Positions 35,762 through 45,108 of a DNA stretch of 64,000 nt are shown piece after piece; the stretch's first letter is position 1, and the number at the start of each line of letters is the position of its first letter. The stretch comes from SAR202 cluster bacterium AD-804-J14_MRT_500m (GTDB lineage Bacteria > Chloroflexota > Dehalococcoidia > UBA3495 > GCA-2712585), in NCBI GenBank assembly GCA_009391275.1, contig VEXF01000002.1, forward strand, positions 1 through 64,000, written 5' to 3'. A model generated the notes under the pieces. That model had not been told where the DNA came from. It searched no databases and worked only from the letters and a program-made list of their open reading frames with translations. The translations under genes were made by a program, and so were the position numbers.

Positions 35762-36898
35762 ATGAGCACTTTGAACGGCATAAAAGTAATCTCTTCAGAT
35801 TCTCACGTGTTAGAACCTCCAGATCTTTGGACCTCCCGGATGCACAGCAAATGGGGCGATCGAATACCCAAGGTCATAGCTGGACAAGATGCCGATCACT
35901 GGGTAGTCGATGGTGAGGAGATGGGCATAATCGGGACATTTGGCGCTTCAGCCGGAATGCGCTTCGAAAATCCTGGAGACATCGTGCGGGAGGGTCGATA
36001 TGAGGACATTAGAAAAGGCGGGTTCGACCCACACGCCAGGATGGAAGACCTTCAATTAGATGGGGTTCATGCAGACTTTCTGTATCCGTCATTTGCCATG
36101 GAAATGTATGCAATTCCAGACACTCAGCTTCTCCAAGGTATTTGCAGCGCATATAACGATTGGCTTATAGAATATTGCGCAGCGTACCCTGACAAACTCA
36201 AAGGGATCGCAATGATCGCCTTAGACGACGATATTGAAACTGGGATATCTGAGATCCGTCGTTGCGCAAACTTGGGGCTTGTCGGCGCAATGATCACAGT
36301 TTGGCCAAGACCCGGGGAAACCTATGATCACCCAATGTATGATCCTTTTTGGTCCACTGCGCAAGAACTAAACATCCCACTAAGTCTTCATCAAGTAACT
36401 AACCGAAGTGTACCTAAAGCACCCGACGCCGATACAGTTGTGATATCACAATCAGGTGCTGGCCGAGTCAACGCCGACTATTGGGTGCGAATGTCTCTTT
36501 GCCACATGATCTATTCAGGCGTCTTCGAGCGCTACCCAGACCTTAACGTAATCAACGTAGAAAACGATTTGGCTTGGCTTCCGTATTTTATCAATCGACT
36601 GGATGTCACATACATAGAGCGACCCACCCAAACCGCGTATCGCTTCAAGGACGGCGTTCTCCCAAGCGACATTATGCGTAGGAATGTTCACCACTCTTTT
36701 CAAGAAGACGGCATAGGAATCCGAGATCGCGACATAATTGGAGTTGAAACACTGATGTGGGGGTCAGACTATCCACATGCTGAGTCCACTTTCCCTAAAT
36801 CCAGAGAAATTCTTGATAGCATCCTTGAGGGCGTCTCAGAAGAGGAAAAAGCGATGATTGTCGGAGGAAACTGTGCCAAACTCTATAACTTAGAATGA
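35762..36898 (+). CDS. Amidohydrolase-2 family protein, paralogue B
   Basis: The 378-residue protein aligns with paralogue A over its whole length: SSDSHVLEPPDLW at the start, LSLHQVTN in the barrel, NVENDLAWLPYF and WGSDYPHAESTFP near the end. A and B share VEND where C and D have VEHE, so the family arose from an early split followed by two duplications. Function is presumably decarboxylation or hydrolysis of a small acid. Confidence 0.9.
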   Translation: MSTLNGIKVISSDSHVLEPPDLWTSRMHSKWGDRIPKVIAGQDADHWVVDGEEMGIIGTFGASAGMRFENPGDIVREGRYEDIRKGGFDPHARMEDLQLDGVHADFLYPSFAMEMYAIPDTQLLQGICSAYNDWLIEYCAAYPDKLKGIAMIALDDDIETGISEIRRCANLGLVGAMITVWPRPGETYDHPMYDPFWSTAQELNIPLSLHQVTNRSVPKAPDADTVVISQSGAGRVNADYWVRMSLCHMIYSGVFERYPDLNVINVENDLAWLPYFINRLDVTYIERPTQTAYRFKDGVLPSDIMRRNVHHSFQEDGIGIRDRDIIGVETLMWGSDYPHAESTFPKSREILDSILEGVSEEEKAMIVGGNCAKLYNLE

Positions 36899-36950
36899 TT
36901 ATCTTGCCAGTTCCCGTCAATTCAACCATCTACTCTACAGGAGGCTTCTA

Positions 36951-38090
36951 ATGGCCGACCAATTGGTAATCTCGTCTGATTCACATGTTGTAGAACCACC
37001 TAACCTTTGGATCGATAGAATGGATCCAAAATTTTCAGACCGCATACCTCACCTTGAAAAAGGCGATCCTTTCGATCAGTGGTTTTGCGACGCCCATCCC
37101 ATTAGCACCCTGGGAGCTTTTTCAGCAGCCGGCAAGCGTTTCTCCGCACCGCAAACGATAGATTTAGACGGACGATTTGATGATGTGCCCGCAGGAGGAT
37201 ACGACCCCACAGCGCACATCAACGATCTGGCTATAGACGGTGTGTACGCAGACGTCCTGTATCCATCTATAGGTTTGGGTCTCTTCGGTATTCCTGATCC
37301 AGTTCTCATTAGTAATGTTTTTTCAGCTTACAACGACTGGTTATCCGAATTTTGTTCCGCATATCCCGACCGTCTTAAGGGTGTTGCCATGATCTTGGCA
37401 GAACCCAGCAATATAGAGACCTCAGTTGCCGAACTCAGGCGTTGTACCGAAATTGGATTAGTGGGTGCAATGATTAGCGTATATCCATCGCCCGGCATGT
37501 ATTACGACTCGCCGTCTTATGATCCTTTCTGGGCAGCTGCCCAAGAATTAAACATGCCGGTCAGCCTCCACGTCTCTACTAATCGCCCGGGATCTGTAGA
37601 ACACAACATTGACGCAGGTAAACCCAGTCAATCTGGCGCCGACAGATCAAACAGTGACCACTGGGTAAGGATGTCACTGAGCCACTTAGTCTTGGGGGGG
37701 GTTTTTGAGCGATTTCCAGACCTTAAAGTGATTAATGTAGAACATGAATTATCTTGGATGCTCTACTGGATCCAACGTATGGATCTCACCTACATAGAGC
37801 GAACCACCCAGACACCCCATCGTTTCAAAAATGACATGCTCCCCAGTGATTTCGTAAGACGAAATATATATCACTCTTTCCAAGAAGACTCTATAGGCAT
37901 ACAGTTTCGTGACATGATCGGTGTTGACAACCTTATGTGGGCTTCCGACTATCCCCATGCCGAAGCTACCTTTCCAGAATCTCAACGAATCCTTTCAGAA
38001 ATTCTCGAAGGTGTCCCGCAAAAAGAACGCGATCAAATCGTAGGAGGAAACTGTGCACGCATGTATGGGTTTTCTTTTAACGGAAGTTGA
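36951..38090 (+). CDS. Amidohydrolase-2 family protein, paralogue C
   Basis: The 379-residue paralogue begins ISSDSHVVEPPNLW and ends with ASDYPHAEATFPESQ; VSLHVSTN and NVEHELSWMLYW are the other barrel motifs. It is most like D, sharing SDHWVRMSLSHLVLGGVFER. GGAGG precedes the ATG, and B lies 52 bases upstream, so B, C and D probably share a transcript. Confidence 0.9.
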   Translation: MADQLVISSDSHVVEPPNLWIDRMDPKFSDRIPHLEKGDPFDQWFCDAHPISTLGAFSAAGKRFSAPQTIDLDGRFDDVPAGGYDPTAHINDLAIDGVYADVLYPSIGLGLFGIPDPVLISNVFSAYNDWLSEFCSAYPDRLKGVAMILAEPSNIETSVAELRRCTEIGLVGAMISVYPSPGMYYDSPSYDPFWAAAQELNMPVSLHVSTNRPGSVEHNIDAGKPSQSGADRSNSDHWVRMSLSHLVLGGVFERFPDLKVINVEHELSWMLYWIQRMDLTYIERTTQTPHRFKNDMLPSDFVRRNIYHSFQEDSIGIQFRDMIGVDNLMWASDYPHAEATFPESQRILSEILEGVPQKERDQIVGGNCARMYGFSFNGS

Positions 38091-38153
38091 ACCAATCAAC
38101 TAACCAGATTCATTACAGTTCAAACCATCAACTTAACCCACTGGAGGAATCAC

Positions 38154-39287
38154 GTGACTAGTCCCCTAATCATTTCTTCTGACTCACACGTAGTAGAACC
38201 ACCAAATCTCTGGACTGATCGTATGGACACCAGATTCGGAGACGGAATTCCGCATCTAGAGCATGACGAGCCTTACGACCAGTGGTATTGCAAAGGGCAA
38301 GGGGTCAGCACATTAGGTGCGTTTACATCAGCGGGAAAACGTTTCTCCAAGCCCGAAACTATAAATTTGGAAGGTAGTTTCGCCGAAGTACCCCCAGGTG
38401 GATATGATCCTGATGCTCACGTCAAAGACTTGGCCATAGATGGGGTGCATGCCGATGTCCTTTATCCCTCGGTAAGCCTCGGCCTCTATGGAATAAACGA
38501 TACTAACCTTCTTCGTCCTATATTAAGTGCATACAATGACTGGCTTGCAGAATTTTGTGGGAGCCACCCAAAGGTTCTAAAAGGCATCGCTGCAATTCTT
38601 TTAGAGGACGATATTCCCGCGGGTATCGCCGAGATGAAACGCGCAGCTGGGAAGGGCCTGTCCGGGGCAATGATCAGTGTATATCCTGGTCAAGGATATT
38701 TTTATGACGAGCCTATGTATGACCCATTCTGGGCCGCCGCTCAAGAGTTAAACATGCCCATAAGCCTCCATGTTGGCACTGGTCGATTGGGGAGAGCACA
38801 GTTAGTAGAAGATGGTAAAATTGTCCAAACAGGCGCCGACAGATCAAACAGCGATCATTGGGTTAGAATGTCTCTGAGCCACCTAGTCCTCGGTGGTGTT
38901 TTCGAACGATTCCCGGACTTAAAAATCATAAATGTTGAACACGAGCTCGCATGGATGCTGTACTGGCTCAATCGTATGGATATGACATACGTCGAACGAA
39001 CTACGCAAGCTACCTATCGTTTCTCATCGGACATGCTCCCAAGTGACTTCGTGCGACGGAATATCTATCACGCCTTCCAAGAGGACGCTATCGGTATTCA
39101 GCATCGAGACATGATAGGTGTCACACAGCTGCTTTGGGCCTCAGATTATCCCCATGCCGAAGCTACCTTTCCGGAATCTCAACGAATCCTTTCAGAAATC
39201 CTAGAAGGTGTACCACAAGACGAACAAGATCTCATTGTTGGCGGCAACTGCGCCAGAATGTATGGGTTTGATTCCGACATCAAGTGA
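38154..39287 (+). CDS. Amidohydrolase-2 family protein, paralogue D
   Basis: The 377-residue protein is the last of the tandem set, with ISSDSHVVEPPNLW, ISLHVGTG, NVEHELAWMLYW and ASDYPHAEATFPESQ. The start is GTG with GGAGG upstream. All metal-site residues seen in the other copies are kept, so no copy looks decayed. Divergence is concentrated in the loop around residues 45-80 and 215-240, likely the substrate pocket. Confidence 0.9.
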   Translation: MTSPLIISSDSHVVEPPNLWTDRMDTRFGDGIPHLEHDEPYDQWYCKGQGVSTLGAFTSAGKRFSKPETINLEGSFAEVPPGGYDPDAHVKDLAIDGVHADVLYPSVSLGLYGINDTNLLRPILSAYNDWLAEFCGSHPKVLKGIAAILLEDDIPAGIAEMKRAAGKGLSGAMISVYPGQGYFYDEPMYDPFWAAAQELNMPISLHVGTGRLGRAQLVEDGKIVQTGADRSNSDHWVRMSLSHLVLGGVFERFPDLKIINVEHELAWMLYWLNRMDMTYVERTTQATYRFSSDMLPSDFVRRNIYHAFQEDAIGIQHRDMIGVTQLLWASDYPHAEATFPESQRILSEILEGVPQDEQDLIVGGNCARMYGFDSDIK

Positions 39288-39315
39288 CCTACTTCACTAA
39301 CGATCCAGAGCTAAC

Positions 39316-39349
39316 CATCACGTTGTACAAGCCTATGCCCAACGTGATG
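39316..39349. promoter_or_regulatory. Hairpin with 9-bp arms before the DapA-family gene
   Basis: CATCACGTT (39316-39324) pairs with AACGTGATG (39341-39349) around a 16-base loop between paralogue D and the aldolase gene. It may be an intercistronic processing site or weak terminator. Confidence 0.4.
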
Positions 39350-39384
39350 TTGACCTTACCAGGTTAAATCTAAGGAGGACATAC

Positions 39385-40287
39385 ATGGCTAATTTCAAAG
39401 GAGTATTCCCTGCAATTATCACACCGTTCGACCACCAGGGAGAACTTAACGTTGATGCTTTCCGACAAGTCATGGAGTCCAACATACAAGCCGGAGCCAA
39501 CGGCTTCTGGATTTGCGGTGGGACCGGAGAAAGCGTGTATCTCACATCTGACGAAATTAGCAGGGTAGCCGAAGCTTCGGTAGATCAATCCGGAGGCCGG
39601 GCAACCACAATTGTTCATGTCGGATCAACTACTACCAGTCAGGCAGTCCGAAATGCCAAAGCATCCGCAAATGCGGGCGCGGATGCCATATGCTGCGTGC
39701 CACCATTCTTCTATGGTCCCTCGGAACAATCTCTAGTGGACTTCTACAAAACGGTTGTAGATGCTGCCGACGGACTTCCTCTTTTCGTTTACAACCTCCC
39801 ACAGTCAACCGGCACCGAAATAACATCCGACATAATGGAAACTTTGGTACGGGAAATTCCAGAACTAAAAGGCGTAAAGCACTCCGCACCAAATTTTGAA
39901 AATATCCGGAATTTCGCCTCCTTAGGCATATCTGTTTTTAGTGGCAATGGATATATGTTGCTAGCAGCACTCTGCAACGGAGCAATAGGTGGAATAGATG
40001 GACCATTAAACATAGCTCCACAACTCTGGGTTGAGGTTTACAACCATTTCCAATCAGGGGACATCCAACGAGCCATGGACGCCCAGGAGCGCGCAAACAA
40101 ACTAATGGACCTCACGAGAAGCTCCTTGTTCCCTGCAGTATTTAAACACCTAGTAGGTGAACAAGTAGGTGTTGACTGCGGCGACCCACGGCCACCTCTT
40201 CCCGCGTTATCCAAAGCAGCCGCACAAGAACTATCCCAAAAGGCAGATTCGCTTGGGTTACTACCAAAACCAGCCGCCGTTCGCTAA
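39385..40287 (+). CDS. DapA-family pyruvate-dependent aldolase
   Basis: The 300-residue TIM-barrel protein belongs to the dihydrodipicolinate synthase/N-acetylneuraminate lyase family. It has GGTGES at 45-50, Y136 in FVYNLP and the Schiff-base lysine K165 in LKGVKHS. The position next to four amidohydrolases and two SnoaL-like genes points to a catabolic aldolase rather than lysine synthesis. AAGGAGG is nine bases upstream. Confidence 0.9.
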   Translation: MANFKGVFPAIITPFDHQGELNVDAFRQVMESNIQAGANGFWICGGTGESVYLTSDEISRVAEASVDQSGGRATTIVHVGSTTTSQAVRNAKASANAGADAICCVPPFFYGPSEQSLVDFYKTVVDAADGLPLFVYNLPQSTGTEITSDIMETLVREIPELKGVKHSAPNFENIRNFASLGISVFSGNGYMLLAALCNGAIGGIDGPLNIAPQLWVEVYNHFQSGDIQRAMDAQERANKLMDLTRSSLFPAVFKHLVGEQVGVDCGDPRPPLPALSKAAAQELSQKADSLGLLPKPAAVR

Positions 40288-40305
40288 TATTCCACAATAA
40301 AGTTC

Positions 40306-40764
40306 ATGAAACGAGAAGACCTCGAAAACTGGATCCAAACTCAAACTGATATCAGGGATATTGAGAACCTAAAGGGGCGTTATGCCGCGTTCTGTGACGA
40401 CGGCTATAACCCAGACGGCATAGCATCGCTCTTCACCAGTGACGGCGTGTGGGAAGCACCATGGCAAGGCAGATTCGAAGGGCGGGAAGAGATAAAATCA
40501 TTCTTCCAACGGGTCTCTGGAACCATCACATTCTCGATCCACGGCGTGGTTAACCCTGTGATCAACGTGAACGGAAATTCTGCTGACGGGAGATGGTACT
40601 TGTTCCAGCCTTGCATAATTAACGGAGAGGCTTACTGGGTATCAGGAAAATATTTGGATGAATATTCTAAAATTAATGGCGAATGGTTTTTTAAATCTCT
40701 AAAAGTATCTTCCTTCTTTCGTGCACCGTTCGCTTCCGGTTGGAACTGCAAGCCACTCGGTTGA
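40306..40764 (+). CDS. SnoaL-like (NTF2 fold) protein 1
   Basis: The 152-residue protein has the cone-shaped SnoaL_4/NTF2 layout: IENLKGRYAAFCDDGYNPDG at the N-terminus, LFTSDGVWEAP, FEGREEIKSFF and WYLFQPC. Relatives act as small hydratases, isomerases or dehalogenase-like enzymes on catabolic substrates. It begins 18 bases after the aldolase stop and is paralogous to the next gene. Confidence 0.85.
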   Translation: MKREDLENWIQTQTDIRDIENLKGRYAAFCDDGYNPDGIASLFTSDGVWEAPWQGRFEGREEIKSFFQRVSGTITFSIHGVVNPVINVNGNSADGRWYLFQPCIINGEAYWVSGKYLDEYSKINGEWFFKSLKVSSFFRAPFASGWNCKPLG

Positions 40765-40862
40765 AACATACTTTTGATAGATCTGAGCCTGGACCCGAAT
40801 CCTCGGCGCCTGAATATATGAGTTGCCTCGCTACACAATAACCATCCCAATAAGGAGCCAAC

Positions 40863-41327
40863 ATGACTGACCTAGATCTCGCTGCTAAAATTCAACGCCT
40901 AGATGATATCGAAGCCATCCGGAATCTTAAGGGCAGATATTGCGCTTTTTGCGACGACGGCTATAATGCCGATGGCATAGCTAGTTTGTTCGTTGAAGAC
41001 GGAATATGGGACGGTGGGATACGGGGGAAATACGACGGCCGTGAAGCCATCCGGTCTTTTTTCACCACCGGCACTAGCCGTATTACATTCGCAGTCCACA
41101 ATGTTCTCAACCCTATCATCGAAGTCAACGGTGACACCGCCCACGCGAGCTGGTATCTATTTCAACCCTGCACAGAAGCCGGACAAGCCTATTGGGTATC
41201 AGGCGTATACCAAGATGATTACGTAAAAGTAAATGGCCAATGGTTCTTCAAGAATCTTCAAGTGACTTTTAATTTCTGGACACCTTTCGAACAGGGTTGG
41301 GCCAAGCAACCTTTCCCCAACCCATAA
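40863..41327 (+). CDS. SnoaL-like (NTF2 fold) protein 2
   Basis: The 154-residue protein is a close paralogue of the preceding one, sharing LKGRYCAFCDDGYNADGIAS, the FF motif of the second helix, WYLFQPC and QAYWVSG. The two may form a heterodimer or act on related substrates. AAGGAG lies six bases before the ATG. The gene converges on the DUF35 gene. Confidence 0.85.
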   Translation: MTDLDLAAKIQRLDDIEAIRNLKGRYCAFCDDGYNADGIASLFVEDGIWDGGIRGKYDGREAIRSFFTTGTSRITFAVHNVLNPIIEVNGDTAHASWYLFQPCTEAGQAYWVSGVYQDDYVKVNGQWFFKNLQVTFNFWTPFEQGWAKQPFPNP

Positions 41328-41386
41328 ACCCGACTTCAGCGTGAGAAAATAATTGTCCTAAGGAAGCTGAGTGGCTGCCACGAAAT

Positions 41387-41725
41387 CTACAGGGAGAGAG
41401 AAGACATATTCTCAACGAATATACCTTCCTCATCATTGGGTTCGCTGCAAATCACTCTCACACCCGTCCTTATATTGTCCCCCTTTTTCAATCGTCCTAT
41501 CAACCTCGGCCCTTCGTCGAGTTGCACTAAGACCACCGTATAAGGGACGTCGTCGGCAAAACGGTCCGGAGCTACGTAGATAGTAGTGCTGGTAAGTACA
41601 ATTCCTTCCCCAAGGACTTCTGCCAACCCAATCACTGCGTTGCCACAGTTAAAGCACATCGGGATTTTAAACAGATACGTTGAGTCACAATCGTTGCATC
41701 GGTAACCGTGAAGCATCCCAGCCAT
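41387..41725 (-). CDS. DUF35 zinc ribbon/OB-fold protein (acyl-CoA partner)
   Basis: The 112-residue protein has an N-terminal rubredoxin-like zinc ribbon (C10, C13, C24, C27 in RCNDCDS and MCFNCGN) and a C-terminal OB-fold, the DUF35 layout. Such proteins pair with thiolases or HMG-CoA synthases and channel acyl-CoA. It starts three bases after the thiolase stop, which fits this role. Confidence 0.9.
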   Translation of the reverse strand: MAGMLHGYRCNDCDSTYLFKIPMCFNCGNAVIGLAEVLGEGIVLTSTTIYVAPDRFADDVPYTVVLVQLDEGPRLIGRLKKGDNIRTGVRVICSEPNDEEGIFVENMSSLSL

Positions 41726-41728
41726 ATA

Positions 41729-42937
41729 TCAATTCTTACCCAGAATGTGAACCGTGGCGACTGCTCCAGAACCACCTAAATTATGGGCTAATCCCACATC
41801 TGCTTTCCTAACTTGATTGGATGCAGTGCCCCTAATCTGTTGCACCAGTTCATATATCTGCGCCAACCCGGTAGCTCCGACGGGATGTCCTTTGGCTATA
41901 AGACCCCCACTCGGATTCACCGGTAATTTCCCTGCCAACTGGGTCAACCCTTCGTATACGGCTGGACCACCTTGCCCCTTGTCAAAAAACCCCAAGTCCT
42001 CTGTAGCAACAATTTCAGCTATAGTAAAACAATCATGTACTTCCGCAAAATCTATTTCACTTGCTTTTAATCCAGCCATACCGAACGCCTCTTGCGCAGC
42101 TTTTACAGAAGCTGGAAAAGTTGTGAGATCCTCCATCTGGGACAACTGGGCTGGCCCTGAAGCGTGCCCTGATCCAAGCACCTTGACGGGTTGGCTGTTA
42201 AACTGAGATGCGATTTCCAATGGGCACAATACTGCAGCCGCTGCACCATCGCTTATAGGTGGGCAGTCAAAGAGTCGAATAGGATCTGCAACAAATCGCG
42301 ACGTCATCACCTCTTCTAAATCTGTCTGTTTCCTGAATTGTGCTTTTTCATTCGTAACACCGTTACCATGATTTTTTACTGAAACCATGGCAATTTGTTC
42401 CCGCGTCGTACCCCACTTGAACATATGTTGTTCCATTATCATAGCGAATGCGCCGGGGAATGTGAGTCCACTACGCATTTCTAGGATCTCATCCCCAGCA
42501 GTCGATAATGCAGCCGTAATCTCCCCTGTACCGACACCCGTCATTTTCTCTGTCCCAACGACCAGCACAAAATCATACAACCCCGCTGCTACAGTCAGGT
42601 ACCCGTGCCTAAATGCTATACCTGCGGACGCGCAGGCTCCTTCTACCTTAGTAGCGGGTATGCCAGTAATCCCCAACCTCCCAGCTACCATAGGTGCCAA
42701 CGCTCCCTGATTAGAAAGACGTTCCGACGCAAAGTTCCCAAGATACAACGCTTGGATCAATTCTGGCGCAATATACCCATCAAGCATTGCCTGTTGACAC
42801 GCTTCAACAGCTATAGATACGACATCTTGTCCATCCAAACGGCCAAATCCCGTAGACCCCACTCCAACTACCGCAACCGGACGCAAGTTCGGACGGCTCA
42901 GATTAAAACCATAATCTTCCACACTTACCTTGCCCAT
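41729..42937 (-). CDS. Thiolase (SCP2/acetyl-CoA acetyltransferase family)
   Basis: The 402-residue protein is a thiolase of the archaeal/SCP-x type that works with a DUF35 partner. The nucleophile is C102 in VEGACASAG; HDCFTIAE and GGLIAKGHPVGATG carry the catalytic histidines. These enzymes cleave or form beta-ketoacyl-CoA. Its ATG directly follows the TAG of the acyl-CoA synthetase gene, with GGAAAGG as a probable ribosome site. Confidence 0.93.
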   Translation of the reverse strand: MGKVSVEDYGFNLSRPNLRPVAVVGVGSTGFGRLDGQDVVSIAVEACQQAMLDGYIAPELIQALYLGNFASERLSNQGALAPMVAGRLGITGIPATKVEGACASAGIAFRHGYLTVAAGLYDFVLVVGTEKMTGVGTGEITAALSTAGDEILEMRSGLTFPGAFAMIMEQHMFKWGTTREQIAMVSVKNHGNGVTNEKAQFRKQTDLEEVMTSRFVADPIRLFDCPPISDGAAAAVLCPLEIASQFNSQPVKVLGSGHASGPAQLSQMEDLTTFPASVKAAQEAFGMAGLKASEIDFAEVHDCFTIAEIVATEDLGFFDKGQGGPAVYEGLTQLAGKLPVNPSGGLIAKGHPVGATGLAQIYELVQQIRGTASNQVRKADVGLAHNLGGSGAVATVHILGKN

Positions 42938-44497
42938 CTATATGTTCCTTTCCCTCTTTGTCCAATATGGTTTTCGAAGGTCATTTTTTTCTACTTTTCC
43001 GTAAGCATTTTTCGGCAAAGTCTCATGAAAATCAATAGATTGAGGCTTTTTATAGCTTGCCATGTTCAGCCTGCAAAAATCTATGATTTCTTGTTCCGTT
43101 GCCTGAGCATCAGACGACAATACCAAAGCTGCCTTGACAGACTCACCCCAGACTGCGTCGGGCACTCCGAATACTGACACCTCGGCCACCGACGGATGGC
43201 GAGCAATTACTTCTTCTACTTCGCGTGGATAAATGTTCGCTCCTCCGCTGATAATCATGTCATTCTTCCTATCAGTTATGAACAAATACCCTTTTTCATC
43301 CAAGTGGCCTAAATCACCGGTGTGTAACCACCCATTCCTGAGCGTCTCTGATGTGGCTAGAGGGTTGTTGAGATACCCACTCATGACTAGATCGCTTTTG
43401 ACTCCAATCTCACCTGTGACCCCAACTTCAAGTTCGTGGTCGTATTCATCTAAAATTGCAACGCGTACACCAGTTACCTCTCTGCCCGCTGACCCGAGGC
43501 GGATGAGGCGGTCTGGATCATCTTCAATCACGTGTTCTTCCTTGGGCAAGGTTGTGATAGTCATGGGAGCTTCTCCTTGCCCGAAGATTTGTACGAATAT
43601 ATTTCCAAATATTTTTATAGCTTGCAACATGTGTTCCGTATACATGGGTCCACCCCCATACACGACTGTATGTAAGCTGGACAGGTCATATTTATCTTTT
43701 GACTCACTCGCTACAAGCATGTTAATCATAGTTGGGGCCATAAACATCGTGGTCACCCTATAACGTTCGATGGCATCGAAAATCAGAGGCGGATCGAATC
43801 GCCGGGTTCCCGGAAAAGCGTTCGCGGCGCCACGGGCTATGTGGTGGAACATGCTTAATCCCGACCCATGAGTGATCGGTGCCGCATGTAACAATACATC
43901 TTCGGGTTTAGCGGGGTTAATATCAGTCAAAAATGCTTGAGCCATAGATAGAAGGTTTCTGTGCGAAAGCATCGCGCCCTTAGGTTGTCCAGTTGTACCT
44001 GATGTAGAGAATATCCAAGCCAGGTCTTCCGGGTTAATAGAAACATTTGGGGCATTTTGGATCGACGAAGATAGCAAATCTTCATACTCTAGGGACCCAT
44101 GCCCATGGGCCCCTAGACAGATATAATGTTCGAGTTTCGGCAGTGCAGATTTAATCGCATCTACCTCGCTACTGAAGTCACCACCGTACACTAACCCGGT
44201 AGCGTCTGTATTGTTTAACAAATACTGAATCTCTTTAACATGGAGACGTGCATTCATAGGAACAATCGCCATCCCAACTTTCATAGAAGCAAGGATCGTC
44301 TCTAATCCTTCGTAACAATTGTTTACCAACAACCCTACTCTCTGCCCTTGCTTCATTCCTAAATCAATCAGTCCATTAGCTAATCGGTTAACGCGCGCTT
44401 CAGCTTCATTAAATGAAATAACCGTTCCGTCTTGAATCCATGCTGGCCTTTCAGGCCACCTACGAGCTGCCCTAGTGAGGATGTCTCCTACGCGCAC
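42938..44497 (-). CDS. AMP-forming acyl-CoA synthetase
   Basis: The 519-residue adenylate-forming enzyme activates a carboxylic acid to its CoA thioester using ATP. Motifs in order are FSTSGTTGQPKGAMLSH (P-loop-like), GQGEAPMT, GWLHTGDLGHLDEKGYL and a C-terminal LPKNAYGKVEKNDLR with the acylation lysine. Length is typical. It sits between the thioesterase and thiolase in the acyl-CoA operon; chain length is not predictable. Confidence 0.95.
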   Translation of the reverse strand: MRVGDILTRAARRWPERPAWIQDGTVISFNEAEARVNRLANGLIDLGMKQGQRVGLLVNNCYEGLETILASMKVGMAIVPMNARLHVKEIQYLLNNTDATGLVYGGDFSSEVDAIKSALPKLEHYICLGAHGHGSLEYEDLLSSSIQNAPNVSINPEDLAWIFSTSGTTGQPKGAMLSHRNLLSMAQAFLTDINPAKPEDVLLHAAPITHGSGLSMFHHIARGAANAFPGTRRFDPPLIFDAIERYRVTTMFMAPTMINMLVASESKDKYDLSSLHTVVYGGGPMYTEHMLQAIKIFGNIFVQIFGQGEAPMTITTLPKEEHVIEDDPDRLIRLGSAGREVTGVRVAILDEYDHELEVGVTGEIGVKSDLVMSGYLNNPLATSETLRNGWLHTGDLGHLDEKGYLFITDRKNDMIISGGANIYPREVEEVIARHPSVAEVSVFGVPDAVWGESVKAALVLSSDAQATEQEIIDFCRLNMASYKKPQSIDFHETLPKNAYGKVEKNDLRKPYWTKRERNI

Positions 44498-44567
44498 GTT
44501 TGTCCTCCCTTATGGTCACTTCTGTAAATTTCTAAACTCAGGTCATGCCGTAATTCCCAGTTCATGC

Positions 44568-44999
44568 TTATGCGTTTTCACTGCCGGAATTGCTAGCCTT
44601 TGTAGACATCACCAATTGAGTTTGGGTAACCACAGCGGCCGTTTTGCCATCTCCCCTTATTACATTAGTCTGCCAAACCATCGTCGTCCGCCCCAAATGT
44701 AAAGGTATACACACTCCTTTAACTCTGTCTCCCTCTGGAATTCCTGCTATGAAATTCGTCTTACTTTCTATAGTGGTGGTGGCAGCACCCTGAGGGATAT
44801 TTGCCATAGTTCCGATCGCACCCAAGGTGTCGGCCAGGGACATCACCGCTCCACCATGCATTATGCCTGTACCTGTAGTAAGGTCATTCGTCACATCTAA
44901 CACCCCTATTACACAATCCAGTGTAGTACTGATTAATTTCAACCCTAAAGTCTGTGCGAAAGGAATTGATTCGATAGCTGAGTTTGCATTGGTTTGCAT
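44568..44999 (-). CDS. PaaI-like hotdog thioesterase
   Basis: The 143-residue protein has the hotdog fold signature TGTGIMHGGAVMSLADTLGA, where the acidic residue D in LADT is the usual catalytic position, and AATTTIESKTNFI. It hydrolyses acyl-CoA, perhaps to recover CoA from dead-end intermediates of the neighbouring pathway. It lies 70 bases before the acyl-CoA synthetase gene. Confidence 0.9.
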   Translation of the reverse strand: MQTNANSAIESIPFAQTLGLKLISTTLDCVIGVLDVTNDLTTGTGIMHGGAVMSLADTLGAIGTMANIPQGAATTTIESKTNFIAGIPEGDRVKGVCIPLHLGRTTMVWQTNVIRGDGKTAAVVTQTQLVMSTKASNSGSENA

Positions 45000-45108
45000 G
45001 AACGTTCCTTCATTCCAGTTTCAATTTGTTCAAATACTTTTTCAGTCTCTATACCTACAGGGGTATAGAAATAACTTCTTTACTCCAATGAAACTTGGAT
45101 TCGTAGTG

